Positions 11,885 to 24,900 of a DNA stretch of 64,000 bases are shown piece by piece; the first letter of the stretch is position 1, and each line of letters begins with the position of its first letter. Origin of the DNA: Macrostomum hystrix (Eukaryota > Platyhelminthes > Macrostomidae); NCBI GenBank assembly GCA_950097015.1, contig CATNEN010000035.1, positions 75,001 to 139,000 on the forward strand, written 5' to 3'. The notes under the pieces were generated by a model. It searched no databases, was not told the origin of the DNA, and worked only from the letters and a program-made list of their open reading frames with translations. Both the position numbers and the translations under genes were made by a program.

Positions 11885-12163
11885 ATGTCTGCCATGACAA
11901 CGCCTGACCCGACCACGCCACGCCTCGCCAGTCCTGGACCAACTCAGTTTGTCTTGGCCACTCCCGATAGGATAGTGATTGTGATCTTCATCGGCATCGC
12001 CCTGGTCGCCCTGTCCTTGGTGACCTGCACCATAACCCACCTGCGCCGTTCGGCGTTCGCTCGTAAACTGCGCTGTCCCGGTAAAGGAAGGCCGTACACT
12101 GTCAACTCGCCCAAGGCGGAGCCGGAGTCAGCAGCCGATGACGCGGAGGCTGGCACTGACTGA
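11885..12163 (+). CDS. Small single-pass membrane protein, unknown family
   Basis: A single-exon frame of 92 aa. Residues 1-25 are rich in Pro/Thr/Ser (TTPDPTTPRLASPGPTQF). Residues 29-50 form one strongly hydrophobic helix (IVIVIFIGIALVALSLVTCT). A basic stretch follows (HLRRSAFARKLRCPGKGR) and then an acidic tail. By the positive-inside rule the C-terminus would be cytoplasmic (type III-like, no cleaved signal). GC-rich codons contrast with AT-rich flanks, and a TATA box upstream and AATAAA downstream bracket a transcript of about 0.8 kb. I recognise no family; single-helix modulators of channels or other membrane proteins look like this, but that is only a possibility. It converges on the TRP channel gene. 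Confidence 0.6.
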   Translation: MSAMTTPDPTTPRLASPGPTQFVLATPDRIVIVIFIGIALVALSLVTCTITHLRRSAFARKLRCPGKGRPYTVNSPKAEPESAADDAEAGTD

Positions 12164-12412
12164 ACACTTTCTCATTGCACTCTGTGAAGCCTTCAAATAT
12201 AGCTTGCTCGGCCCTTTGCTGAACTGTTCCAGTAGTATCTCCGTTTGGACCTCTGCTGTTATTTTCTATTCTCTCCACACTTCCCACCGTCCGTCTGTCT
12301 GTTTTTCTTCGTACAGTAAGTTTAGCCATAGAGTCTTGTGTAAATACAGTAGGCATAGCTGCATAACTTGTCTATAAACTTAGCAACCGTCAAGTGAAAT
12401 TCGAAAACGGAA

Positions 12413-12418
12413 AATAAA
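12413..12418 (+). terminator. Poly(A) signal of the small membrane protein gene
   Basis: AATAAA 250 bp after the stop codon, at the end of a TATA-to-AATAAA unit. A GT/T-rich stretch follows within 50 bp. Confidence 0.5.
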
Positions 12419-12836
12419 ATTCTAGTTTATTTCCCCTGAGCCGAAGCTGCGGAAGTTTGTTATATTTCAATGGGCAGTTATATCATTTTTTGTTGCTAAA
12501 TTGTTATTGTTTTTTACAAACAAAATTGCCTGTTTTTTAGTCGAGCAGGTTGAAAATTTAGCTAAATTCTAAGAATATCACAGGGCGCTAAAAGTAGTAT
12601 TGGGTAGATCGAGTTCGAGATTTTGGAGCAAAACAAGAGAAAAATAAAAAGTGCAATTAAAAAATTTGATAACATGTTTTATAGCTAAATAAAGATTTTT
12701 TTAAACAAGCACAAAAATTAATCGGACAACAGAACCTCAAAGAATGAGTTAAATAAATATTTGAATTTGGAATACAGATTAAGAAATGACTTTCGAAAAT
12801 TGTTGGCTAATTTAGTTTTTTTACAAATGATGGGTA

Positions 12837-12842
12837 TTTATT
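12837..12842 (-). terminator. Candidate poly(A) signal of the TRP channel gene
   Basis: TTTATT on the plus strand (AATAAA on the minus strand), 154 bp past the TRP channel stop codon. The convergent upstream gene ends about 420 bp away. Confidence 0.45.
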
Positions 12843-12995
12843 TACAAATAAAAACTGCAAGGCATATTATTGTCTAGAGATAACAGGAAAACACACCACA
12901 TCTTAAGTTTCTTGAGTGATAACTTAGCGAAAAAAAAATTTGTTTGACAGTTACACAGTTACACACATAGTACAGTGTCCTGCCAGTCTTAAACT

Positions 12996-15900
12996 TTAGG
13001 CGCTGCTCTCACCGTGGCGACTCGCCTGTAGGCCCGGTCTGGGCGCCCCGGCTCCGCCGGCCACGATGATGGCCAGGTCGCGCAGCGTGGACTTAATGCC
13101 GCTCAGCTCCTCTTGCAGGGTGCGCTCCAGGGTGCCGATGCGATCGCTCAGACGCTTGTGGTGCGACTGCGGGGTGGTGGGTTTGTGGGGTGGTGGGTTG
13201 GTGGGGTGGTGGGTTCTTGGGGTGTTGGGTTCTTGGGGTAGTGGGATGTTGGTGTGGTGGGTTTTGGTATAGTGGATTTTTGGGGTCGTGGGTTCTTGGG
13301 GTGTTGGGTTCTTGGGGTGGTGGGTTTTTGGGGTGGTGGGTTCTTGGGGTCGTGGGTTCTTGGGGTGTTGGGTTCTTGGGGTCGTGGGTTCTTGGGGTGT
13401 TGGGTTTTTGGGGTGGTGGGTTCTTGGGGTCGTGGGTTCTTGGGGTGTTGGGTTCTTGGGGTGTTGGGTTCTTGGGGTGGTGGGTTCTTGGGGTCGTGGG
13501 TTCTTGGGGTGTTGGGTTCTTGGGGTGTTGGGTTTTTGGGGTGGTGGGTTCTTGGGGTCGTGGGTTGTTGGGGTGTTGGGTTCTTGGGGTGTTGGGTTCT
13601 TGGGGTGGTGGGTTCTTGGGGTGTTGGGTTCTTGGGGTGGTGGGTTCTTGGGGTGTTGGGTTCTTGGGGTGGTGGGTTCTTGTGGTGTGGTGGGTTTGTG
13701 GTGTGGTGGGTTTGTGGGGTGGTGGGTTTGTAGGTTGACTGGTCTCTGCGGCTTTTATTAATTTTTATTCTTGGTCCTTGGAGACGAGCGAAACTTTCCA
13801 ACAAAATATTGCTTCTGAAGAAGTATTGATGTTGCATGGATTCAGAAAACCATCTAGCTTGTGTCGAAGTAATTTATTTACCTCGGCAGACAGTCCCGAT
13901 TGCCGCGCCTGTCGCCCTCCGCCGTCAACCGAGTCGACGCCCGGAGGTTCATTTTCGACCGGTTTGGCGATTGATTCAGCTTCTTCTTCATCCGAGTCAT
14001 AAATCTCAGCCTCATAGATGTGGTCGAATTTGTCCTTGATTTCCTCCATTGTTTCCTAAAAAGCAAATAATTAAAGCTAAATTTACCAATGAAAAAATTT
14101 CATAGTTCACAGAATTTCACAGTTCACAGAATTTCACAGTTCACAGAATTTCACAGTTCACAGAATTTCACAGTTCACAGAATTTCACAGTTCACAGAAT
14201 TACACAGTTCACAGAATTACACAGTTCACAGAATTACACAGTTCACAGAATTTCACAGTTCACAGAATTTCACAGTTCACAGAATTTCACAGTTCACAGA
14301 ATTACACAGTTCACAGAATTTCACAGTTCACAGAATTTCACAGTTCACAGAATTTCATAGTTCACAGAATTACACAGTTCACAGAATTTCACAGTTCACA
14401 GAATTTCACAGTTCACAGAATTTCATAGTTCACAGAATTACACAGTTCACAGAATTACACAGTTCACAGAATTTCACAGTTCACAGAATTACACAGTTCA
14501 CAGAATTACACAGTTCACAGAATTACACAGTTCACAGAATTTCACAGTTCACAGAATTACACAGTTCACAGACTTTCACAGTTCACAGAATTACACAGTT
14601 CACAGAATTACACAGTTCACAGAATTACACAGTTCACAGACTTTCACAGTTCACAGAATTACACAGTTCACAGAATTACACAGTTCACAGAATTTCACAG
14701 TTCACAGAATTACACAGTTCACAGACTTTCACAGTTCACAGAATTACACAGTTCACAGACTTACACAGTTCACAGAATTTCACAGTTCACAGAATTACAC
14801 AGTTCACAGAATTACACAGTTCACAGAATTACACAGTTTACAGAATTTCACAGTTCACAGAATTTCACAGTTCACAGAATTTCACAGTTCACAGAATTAC
14901 ACAGTTCACAGAATTACACAGTTCACAGAATTTCACAGTTCACAGAATTACACAGTTCACAGAATTTCACAGTTCACAGAATTTCACAGTTCACAGAATT
15001 TCACAGTTCACAGAATTTCACAGTTCACAGAATTACACAGTTCACAGAATTACACAGTTCACAGAATTTCACAGTTCACAGAATTTCACAGTTCACAGAA
15101 TTTCATAGTTCACAGAATCCACAGAATTCACACAATTCACACAATTTACCCGAATCTGCAGCGTGGCCTTCTGCAACTCCTCCGCCTGGTTGACATCCGT
15201 GACGTCATCATCGTATGACTTCTCCATCGGGTGACACCCCTCCAGCTCCTTGTGGTAGGCCGTGCGGCTGCGCAGTAGCATGCCCTCATAGTAGGAGTTC
15301 AAAGTGATGGCCTTTTGCATGATGGCCGCAGCCTTGGCGTTGTCGTATACTCTGGGGTGTTTTAGGGATAAATAACAATAACTTTTAACCTTATCCCCTC
15401 AGTTTAGATTTTATACCCTCCAAGTGTAATCCCTTGATCGTTTTAAGTGTAATCCCTTAATCATTTCAAGTGTAATCCCTTGATCATTTCAAGTGTAATC
15501 CCTTGATCATTTTAAGTGTAATCCCCTCAGTTCAAGCATAATCCCTTCAGTTAAATTGTAATCCCCCCAGTTCAAGTGTAATCCCCAGTTCAAGTGTAAT
15601 CCCCTACATGATATGCAGCCATTTTAGTGTGTGTAAATTTCAAGTTTAACTCGCGCAAGTTAAAATGCTCTCAATAGAAGAACAAAGGATTTGTGGTGCT
15701 TTACTGCTTAAATGACTCAGACAGTTGGGCTATGAACAGGTTGAGAAACAGGATGGTCGATACGGCGAACCAGATGCCGAGAAGAATCTGCGCCGTGATC
15801 TGGTCGATGGACACCATGCCCTGCAATTAGGCGATGGGAAAAGCTGGCGCGTAGCTTTTATTGTAATCACACCACATTCACACCAACCCACATTCACACC

Positions 15901-18900
15901 AACCCACATTCACACCAACCCACATTCACACCAACCCACATTCACACCAACCCAAATTCACACCAACCCACATTCACACCAACACACATTCACACCAACC
16001 CACATTCACACCAACCCACATTCACACCAACATACATTCACACCAACCCACATTCACACCAACCCACATTCACACCAACACACATTCACACCAACCCACA
16101 AACACACCAACCCACAAACACACCAACCCACAAACACACCAACACACATTCACACCAACCCACATTCACACCAACCCACATTCACACCAACCCAAATTCA
16201 CACCAACCCACATTCACACCAACACACATTCACACCAACCCACATTCACACCAACCCACAAACACACCAACCCACATTCACACCAACCCACATTCACACC
16301 AACATACATTCACACCAACCCACATTCACACCAACCCACATTCACACCAACATACATTCACACCAACCCACATTCACACCAACCCACAAACACACCAACC
16401 CACATTCACACCAACCCACATTCACACCAACCCACAAACACACCAACACACATTCACACCAACCCACAAACACACCAACCCACATTCACACCAAACCACA
16501 TTCACCTTAACACACATTCACACCAACCCACATTCACACCAACCCACATTCACACCAACCCACAAACACACCAACCCACATTCACACCAAACCACATTCA
16601 CCCCAACACACATTCACAACAACCCACATTCACACCAACCCAAAAACACACCAACCCACATTCACACCAACCCACATTCACACCAACCCACATTCACACC
16701 AACCCACAAACAAACTGAATCACAAGTACACAAACAGAGTCCTGTAGGGCTTAAAGATATAGTTTAAATTTAATAAAAATTGACGAATGCCTTGATATTA
16801 GATAGCTAAAACTCGGGGAAAATAGTCAAGTCCGCAGACAAACCGCATAGTCATAGTCGTCAACCAATGTGATGCGGAACACGGTGAAAAGCAGGTCGTT
16901 GACTTTGCCGAAATTCTGCACCGTCACCTTGGTCAGGTTGTAGGCTGTGTAATTGTTCAGCGTGCCAGACTGTTGGACGTCGCCCTCTTTGAGATTGTTC
17001 TCACCGCCCAGGATGGTCCAGAAGATGCAGGCTGACGGTGTGAGCGGGATGCTGATATGCACCGGGGTTCTTATTTACTGCGCTGGCCACACTGAGAATC
17101 GGATTTACACGGGAATTGAGACACGGGAGAGATGATATAGGGGAGAGATGAGACAGTGGAGAGATGATATAGGGGAGAGATGAGACAGTGGAGAGATGAT
17201 ATAGGGGAGAGATGAGACAGTGGAGAGATGATATAGGGGAGAGATGAGACAGTGGAGAGATGATATAGGGGAGAGATGAGACAGTGGAGAGATGATATAG
17301 GGAAGAGATGAGACAGTGGAGAGATGATATAGGGGAGAGATGAGACAGTGGAGAGATGAGACAGTGGAGAGATGAGACAGGTGAGAGATGAGACAGTCGA
17401 GAGATAAGACAGTGGAGAGACGAGACAGTGGAGAGACGAGACAGTGGAGAGATGAGACAGGGGAGAGATGAGACAGGGGAGAGATGAGACAGAGGAGAGA
17501 TGAGACAGGGGAGAGATGAGACAGGGGAGAGACGAGACAGGGGAGAGATGAGACAGGGGAGAGATGAGACAGGGGAGAGATGACACAGGAAAGAGATGAG
17601 ACAGGAGAGAGATGAGACAGAGGAGAGATGAGACAGGGGAGAGATGAGACAGGGGAGAGATGACACAGGGGAGAGATGAGACAGGGGAGAGATGACACAG
17701 GGGAGAGATGAGACAGGGGAGAGATAAGACAGTGGAGAGACGAGACAGAGGAGAGACGAGACAGGGGAGAGACGAGACAGGGGAGATACGAGACAGGGGA
17801 GAGACGAGACAGGGGAGAGATGAGACAGGGGAGAGATGAGACAGAGGAGAGATGAGACAGGGGAGAGATGAGACAGGGGAGAGACGAGACAGGGGAGAGA
17901 TGAGACAGGGGAGAGATGAGACACGGGAGAGATGAGACAGGGGAGAGATGAGACAGAGGAGAGATGAGACAGGGGAGAGATGAGACAGGGGAGAGACGAG
18001 ACAGGGGAGAGATGAGACAGGGGAGAGATGAGACAGGAAAGAGATGAGACAGGAGAGAGATGAGACAGAGGAGAGATGAGACAGGGGAGAGATGAGACAG
18101 GGGAGAGATGACACAGGAAAGAGATGAGACAGGAGAGAGATGAGACAGGGGAGAGATGAGACAGGAAAGAGATGAGACAGGAGAGAGATGAGACAGAGGA
18201 GAGATGAGACAGGGGAGAGATGAGACAGGGGAGAGATGACACAGGAAAGAGATGAGACAGGAGAGAGATGAGACAGGGGAGAGATGAGACAGGAAAGAGA
18301 TGAGACAGGAGAGAGATGAGACAGGGGAGAGATGAGACAGGAAAGAGATGAGACAGGAGAGAGATGAGACAGGAGAGAGATGAGACAGTCAACAGATGAG
18401 AAAGGTCGAAGGTGCTCAAGAGTGAAAAGAGCACGTGGGGATTTCAAATACAAACTCGTTTCTTTTTTCTGCAACTCCCAAAGTATTCAACCATTCGCCC
18501 TGAAAATCCAGAACAGGGGCTAAAATTTTCCGCTCTATCTGATGCGACAACTTCCAGAATCGCAAAACATCGACATCGTCGAGATGTTCATCGATTTTTT
18601 GACGGCTTTGAAAGTTAGTTCATCGAAAAGGGCGAAAAATTTGATTCTGATTGTTGACTTTCACGAAATTCATTGGGTTTGGGAGCTGTCGTGAAGTAGG
18701 CAGCGGGTTTTTGTTGAAGGTTCATGAGCTTCGAGGGCCGCATTTGGCCTGCGGGCTGGAGTTTGCCGACTCACAGAAAGGCACCAGAAACTCCAGATAA
18801 AGCAGGAAGAATTTGAGCAGGTCTCCAGCGATCATGCCCAGCATGACGATGAAAGGGCCGCAGAACTCAAACGGCTTGGCGTATTTGAGCAGCCTCATCC

Positions 18901-21900
18901 ACAGCAGCACAATATTCACTGCCATGATGCGAACATGCCAGCGGGCTACGAGAAGGTTGCCATCGCCGCCGGGGTAGCCGACGTCGATGAAGTGCGTGAT
19001 GATTGAGGCCAATAGAATGATGTAGCACAGCCAGTCCAGGTAGTTCCAGGCGTCGGTGAAGTAGGACACGCCCGACTCCTCGACTGCTTTGCGCTCCTTC
19101 AGCCAGTAGTCCAGCTCCTCGGAGTGCTTGGCGTGGCAGTACTCGATGTCCGCTTCAATCTGGGCGACGCGCCACTTCTGCCAGCGCTGCGGATAAATGA
19201 CGGGGAGATGAGGTAGAAGATGGGGGCGATGGGGTAGAAGATGGGGTAGATGAGGTAGAAGATGGGGAGATGAGGTAGAAGATGGGGGAGATGAGGTAGA
19301 AGATGGGGGCGATGTAGAAGATGGGGGAGATGAGGTAGAAGATGGGGGAGATGAGGTAGAAGATGGGGAGATGAGGTAGAAGATGGGGGAGATGAGGTAG
19401 AAGATGGGGGAGATGAGGTAGAAGATGGGGGCGATGTAGAAGATGGGGGAGATGAGGTAGAAGATGGGGGAGATGAGGTAGAAGATGGGGTAGATGAGGT
19501 AGAAGATGGGGGCGATGGGGTAGAAGATGGGGTAGATGAGGTAGAAGATGGGGGAGATGAGGTAGAAGATGGGGAGATGGGGTAGAAGATGGGGTAGATG
19601 AGGTAGAAGATGGGGGAGATGAGGTAGAAGATGGGGGAGATGAGGTAGAAGATGGGGTAGATGAGGTAGAAGATAAGTGAGATGAGGTAGAAGATGGGGG
19701 AGATGAGGTAGAAGATGGGGGAGATGAGGTAGAAGATGGGGTAGATGAGGTAGAAGATAAGTGAGATGAGGTAGAAGATGGGGGAGATGAGGTAGAAGAT
19801 GGGGGAGATGAGGTAGAAGATGGGGGAGATGAGGTAGAAGATGGGGGAGATGAGGTAGAAGATGGGGTAGATGAGGTAGAAGATAAGTGAGATGAGGTAG
19901 AAGATGGAGGAGATGAGGTAGAAGATGGGGGCGATGGGGTAGAAGATGGGGTAGATGAGGTAGAAGATGAGTGAGATGAGGTAGAAGGTATGGGAGAGAA
20001 GGTAAAAGATGGGGGAGATAAGATATAAAAGAGTTGATAGTTGCAATAGAGCTGAGTCAACATTAAAGATGGAGTATCAATCACTAGCTCACATTGTGTC
20101 TAGCCCTGTCCTGAGCATATTCGTGGATCTCATCAGCAATGTTGTAGATGGTCAGCAAGATGGCCAGTGCCTGTTTTGAAGCGGCAAAAAATGGCATCGT
20201 CAACAACTGTTCGGCAAATGAAAAGAAATAGATAAGAAAATTAGTTTCTCGCACCAGAATCGCTATTCGGTAGCCCTCATCGGGCAGTACGTATTCGTAG
20301 CGCTGCGCCCACTCCTTGATGACGGCGAATGCCGTCCACAGAATGATGGTGATGAGCTGGAGGAGTATCTGCCAAATGGCCGTTTTCCTGCGGAATAAGC
20401 AGGCGAGAGGGTTGGAGACTGGGATTAGGGATTGGAATGCGGGATTGGGATCGGGGATTCAGGATTGGGGATTGGGGATTCGGATTAGGTGTGGAGATTG
20501 GGGATTTGGGTTATGGTTGGGGATTAGGGGTTGGGGATTGGTATTTGGGTCGGAGATTAGGATTGGGGATTCGGGATTGGGGGTGGGATTCGGATTAGGT
20601 GTGGGGATTCGGATTATGGTTGGGGATTTAGATTAGGGGTTGGGGGTTGGGGGTTGGGGATTGATTTTGTAGATTGGAAAAAAAATTTGGACGGGGTTAC
20701 GAATTAGGATTTGGATTTGAATTGGCATTGGGGATAGGGTTTGGGAGAGAGTTTGGGATAGCGATTAGAATAGGGGCAAGGATTTGGAGGGGTTTAAGAA
20801 TTGGGATCGGAATTGCGATAAGAAATTAGAACATGACGATTGGGATGTTGTTAGGGATTTGGGTGTTAATGAGGGCTTAGACACAGTTTAAGAGATTAGA
20901 ATATAAAGCATTTGACTTCCTGAAATGTTAAGCATTTGTAACATTCAATTTTCTGTTAAAAACTTCGCCAAGCAACAACTGAAAGCAATAAGTTAGGCGC
21001 ACAGCACAAAACGAAGGCAACGAATTGTTAAACCGAACTTTCAATTAGCGCGAGTGACTTGTTGAGCTCTAAGCTAAAGAGACTTATAGCAAGTTTATAT
21101 TGGAACTCAAATCCCCTTAGTACCGTCCATAATTAATCCATTGGAATTTGATGAGTTCCTGAACTACTGGCGACTTGATGGCCAGAAAGTTCTTTGTCTC
21201 AGTGATGGCCTTCATCTGAAACATTTTTTGCGCAAACCAGTTAAATAAAACCTTTCACTCTGGGAGTGCAGGAGTGAAGACGTGCAACTTAGGGGAGAAG
21301 AATGGTAAGAGATGGTAGAAGATTGGATAGAGATGGTAGAAGATTGGATAGAGATGGTAGAAGATTGGATAGAGATGGTAGAAGATTGGATAGAGATGGT
21401 AGAAGATTGGATAGAGATGGTAGAGGATTGGATAGAGATGGTAGAAGATTAGATGGAGATGGTAGAGGATTGGATAGAGATGGTAGAATATTGGATAGAG
21501 ATGGTAGAGGATTGGATAGAGATTGTAGAATATTGGATAGAGATGGTAGAATATTGGATAGAAATGATAGAGGATTGGATAGAAATGGTAGAGGATTGGA
21601 TAGAAATGGTAGAGGATTGGATAGAAATGGTAGAATATTGGATAGAGATGGTAGAATATTGGATAGAGATGGGAGAAGATTGGATAGAGATGGTAGAGGA
21701 TTGGATAGAGATGGTAGAAGATTGTATAGAAATGGTAGAGGATTGGATAGAAATGGTAGAGGATTGGATAGAGATGGTAGAGGATTGGATAGAGATGGTA
21801 GAATATTGGATAGAGATGATAAAATATTGGATAGAGATGGGAGAAGATTGGATAGAGATGGTAGAAGATCGGATAGAGAGGGTAGAATATTGGATAGAGA

Positions 21901-24900
21901 TGGTAGAATATTGGATAGAGATGGGAGAAGATTGGATAGAGATGGCAGAGGATTGGATAGAGATGGTAGAGGATTGGATAGAGATGGCAGAGGATCGGAT
22001 AGAGATGGTAGAGGATTGGAAAGAGATGGTAGAAGATTGGATAGAGATGGTAGAGGATTGGATAGAGATGGTAGAAGATCGGATAGAGATGGTAGAATAT
22101 TGGATAGAGATGGTAGAGGATTGGATAAAGATGGTAAAGGATTGGATAGAAATGGTAGAATATTGGATAGAGATGGTAGAAGATTGGATAGAGATGGTAG
22201 AATATTGGATAGAGATGGGGAAGATTGGATAGAGATGGAAGAAAATTGGATAGAGATGGTAGAAGATTGTATAGAAATGGTAGAAATATTGGATAGAAAT
22301 GGTAGAATATTGGATATAGATGGTAGAATATTGGATAGAGATGGTAGAATATTGAATAGAGATGGTAGAAGATTGGATAAAGATGGTAGAATATTGGATA
22401 GAGATGGTAGAGGATTGGATAAAGATGGTAGAGGATTGGATATAAATGGTAGAATATTGGATAGAGATGATAGAAGATTGGATAGAGATGGTAGAATATT
22501 GGATAGAGATGGGGAAGATTGGATAGAGATGGAAGAAAATTGGATAGATATGGTAGAAGATTGTATAGAAATGGTAGAATATTGGATAGAGATGGTAGAG
22601 GATTGGATAAAGATGGTAGAGGATTGGATATAAATGGTAGAATATTGGATAGAGATGGTAGAAGATTGGATAGAGATGGTAGAATATTGGATAGAGATGG
22701 GGAAGATTGGATAGAGATGGAAGAAAATTGGATAGATATGGTAGAAGATTGTATAGAAATGGTAGAAATATTGGATAGAGATGGGGAAGATTGGATAGAG
22801 ATGGTAGAGGATTGGATAGAGATGGTAGTGGATTGGATAGAGATGGTAGAGGATTGGATAGAGATGATAGAATATTGGATAGAGATGGTAGAGGATTGGA
22901 TAGAAATGATAGAGGATTGGATAGAAATGGTAGAGGATTGGATAGAGATGGTAGAGGATTGGATAGAAATGGTAGAGGATTGGATAGAGATGGTAGAGGA
23001 TTGGATAGAGATTGTAGAATATTGGATAGAGATGGTAGAGGATTGGATAGAGATGGTAGAAGATCGGATAGAGATGGTAGAGGATTGGATAGAGATGTTA
23101 GAATATTGGATAGACATGGTAGAGGATTGGATAGAGATGGTAGAAGATCGGATAGAGAGGGTAGAATATTGGATAGAGATGGTAGAGGATTGGATAAAGA
23201 TGGTAGAGGATTGGATAGAAATGGTAGAATATTGGATAGAGATGGTAGTATATTGGATAGAGATGGTAGAATATTGGATAAAGATGGGGAAGATTGGATA
23301 GAGATGGAAGAAAATTGGATAGAGATGGTAGAAGATTGGATAGAAATGATAGAGGATTGGATAGAAATGGTAGAGGATTGGATAGAGATGGTAGAGGATC
23401 GGATAGAGATGGTAGAAGATTGGATTGAGATGGTAGAGGATTGGATAGAGATGGGAGAAGATTGTATAGAAATGGTAGAAATATTGGATAGAGATGGTAG
23501 AAGATTGGATAGAGATGAGAGAAGATTGGATAGAGATGGTAGAATATTGGATAGAGATGGTAGAATATTGGATAGAGATGGGGAAGATTGTATAGAGATG
23601 GTAGAATATTGGATATAGATGGTAGAAGATTGGATAGAGATGGTAGAGGATTGGATAGAGATGGTAGAGGATTGGATAAAGATGGTAGAGGATCGGATAG
23701 AGATGGTAGAATAATGGATAGAGATGGGAGAAGAGTGCAAATCATGCAGGAGTAAAATCTGATTGATAAACATGATTGCTAATGATGGAATATAGTTTAA
23801 AGACAATAAAGATTTTCATCTTAGCTACCTGTTCGAGCTACGCTGAGCAATGTTGGGCACACAAATAGTTTACCAGCCTCAATTATCATAGAAATTTAGC
23901 AATCGATACAACTTTGGGACTCACAGATGAAATGTAGGGCAATTCGTCCAGCTGCTTGGGCGTGATGGAACCCTCGGCTGGCGACTCTCCCTCCTTTGAT
24001 TCGTGTCTCACCAACTTAGGATCCAGACGGAACAGGTCAAGGCGCTGCACGCGCTCAATGCGATAAGCCTCGTACAGCTGCTCGAGGGCGGCCTTGGCCT
24101 GCAACGGAGAGAGCAGGGATTGTAGGGATTGCAGGGATTGCAGGGATTGTAGGGATTGTAGGGATTGTAGGGATTGTAGGGATTGTAGGGATTGTAGGGA
24201 TTGTAGGGATTGTAGGGATTGTAGGGATTGTAGGGAGAGTAGGGATTGTAGGGATTGTAGGGATTGTAGGGAGAGTATGGATTGTAGGGATTGTAGGGAT
24301 TGTAGGGATTGTAGGGAGAGTATGGATTGTAGGGATTGTAGGGATTGTAGGGATTGTAGGGATTGTAGGGATTGTAGGGAGAGTAGGGATTGCAGGGAGA
24401 GTTGGGATTGTAGGGAGAGTATGGATTTTAGGGACTGCAGGGATTGTAGGGATTGTAGGGATTTTAGGGACTGCATGGATTTTAGGTATTTTGGGGATTT
24501 TAAAGGATTCTACGACCTAAATGGATTGTCAGGAACAAATAATAAACTGATAATAAACTGCACTCACCAGCGGCGGCATTTTCTGCACCAGAGGTACAAA
24601 GGCAATCTGGCCGCTGTTCTCCTGGCTAAACGCGTCGGCATTATTCTCCAGCAGCACTGCCGAAGTCTCGCTGCGGTCTGCGATGTGGTTTGTCAAGATA
24701 TTTCTGTTCAGGTGTAACACACTGATTGGAAAGATTAGCTACGCACCCACCCCACCTCCACCCAGATTGGACAGGCCAGCTAGGCACCCACCTCACCTCC
24801 ACCCAGATTGGACAGGCCAGCTAGGCACCCACCTCACCTCCACCCAGATTGGACAGGCCAGCTAGGCACCCACCTCACCTCCACCCAGATTGGACAGGCC

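Noticed and set aside
17001..18474. Minus-strand Leu-Ser-His-rich frames of 467 and 477 codons
   Set aside because: They are translations of the 16-bp array in TRP intron 10 and overlap exon 11 in the wrong frame.
21255..23806. 785- and 620-codon minus-strand frames rich in Ser-Ile-Gln or Tyr-Pro-Ile
   Set aside because: They are translations of the 21-bp array in TRP intron 6; the real exons 6 and 7 flank it.
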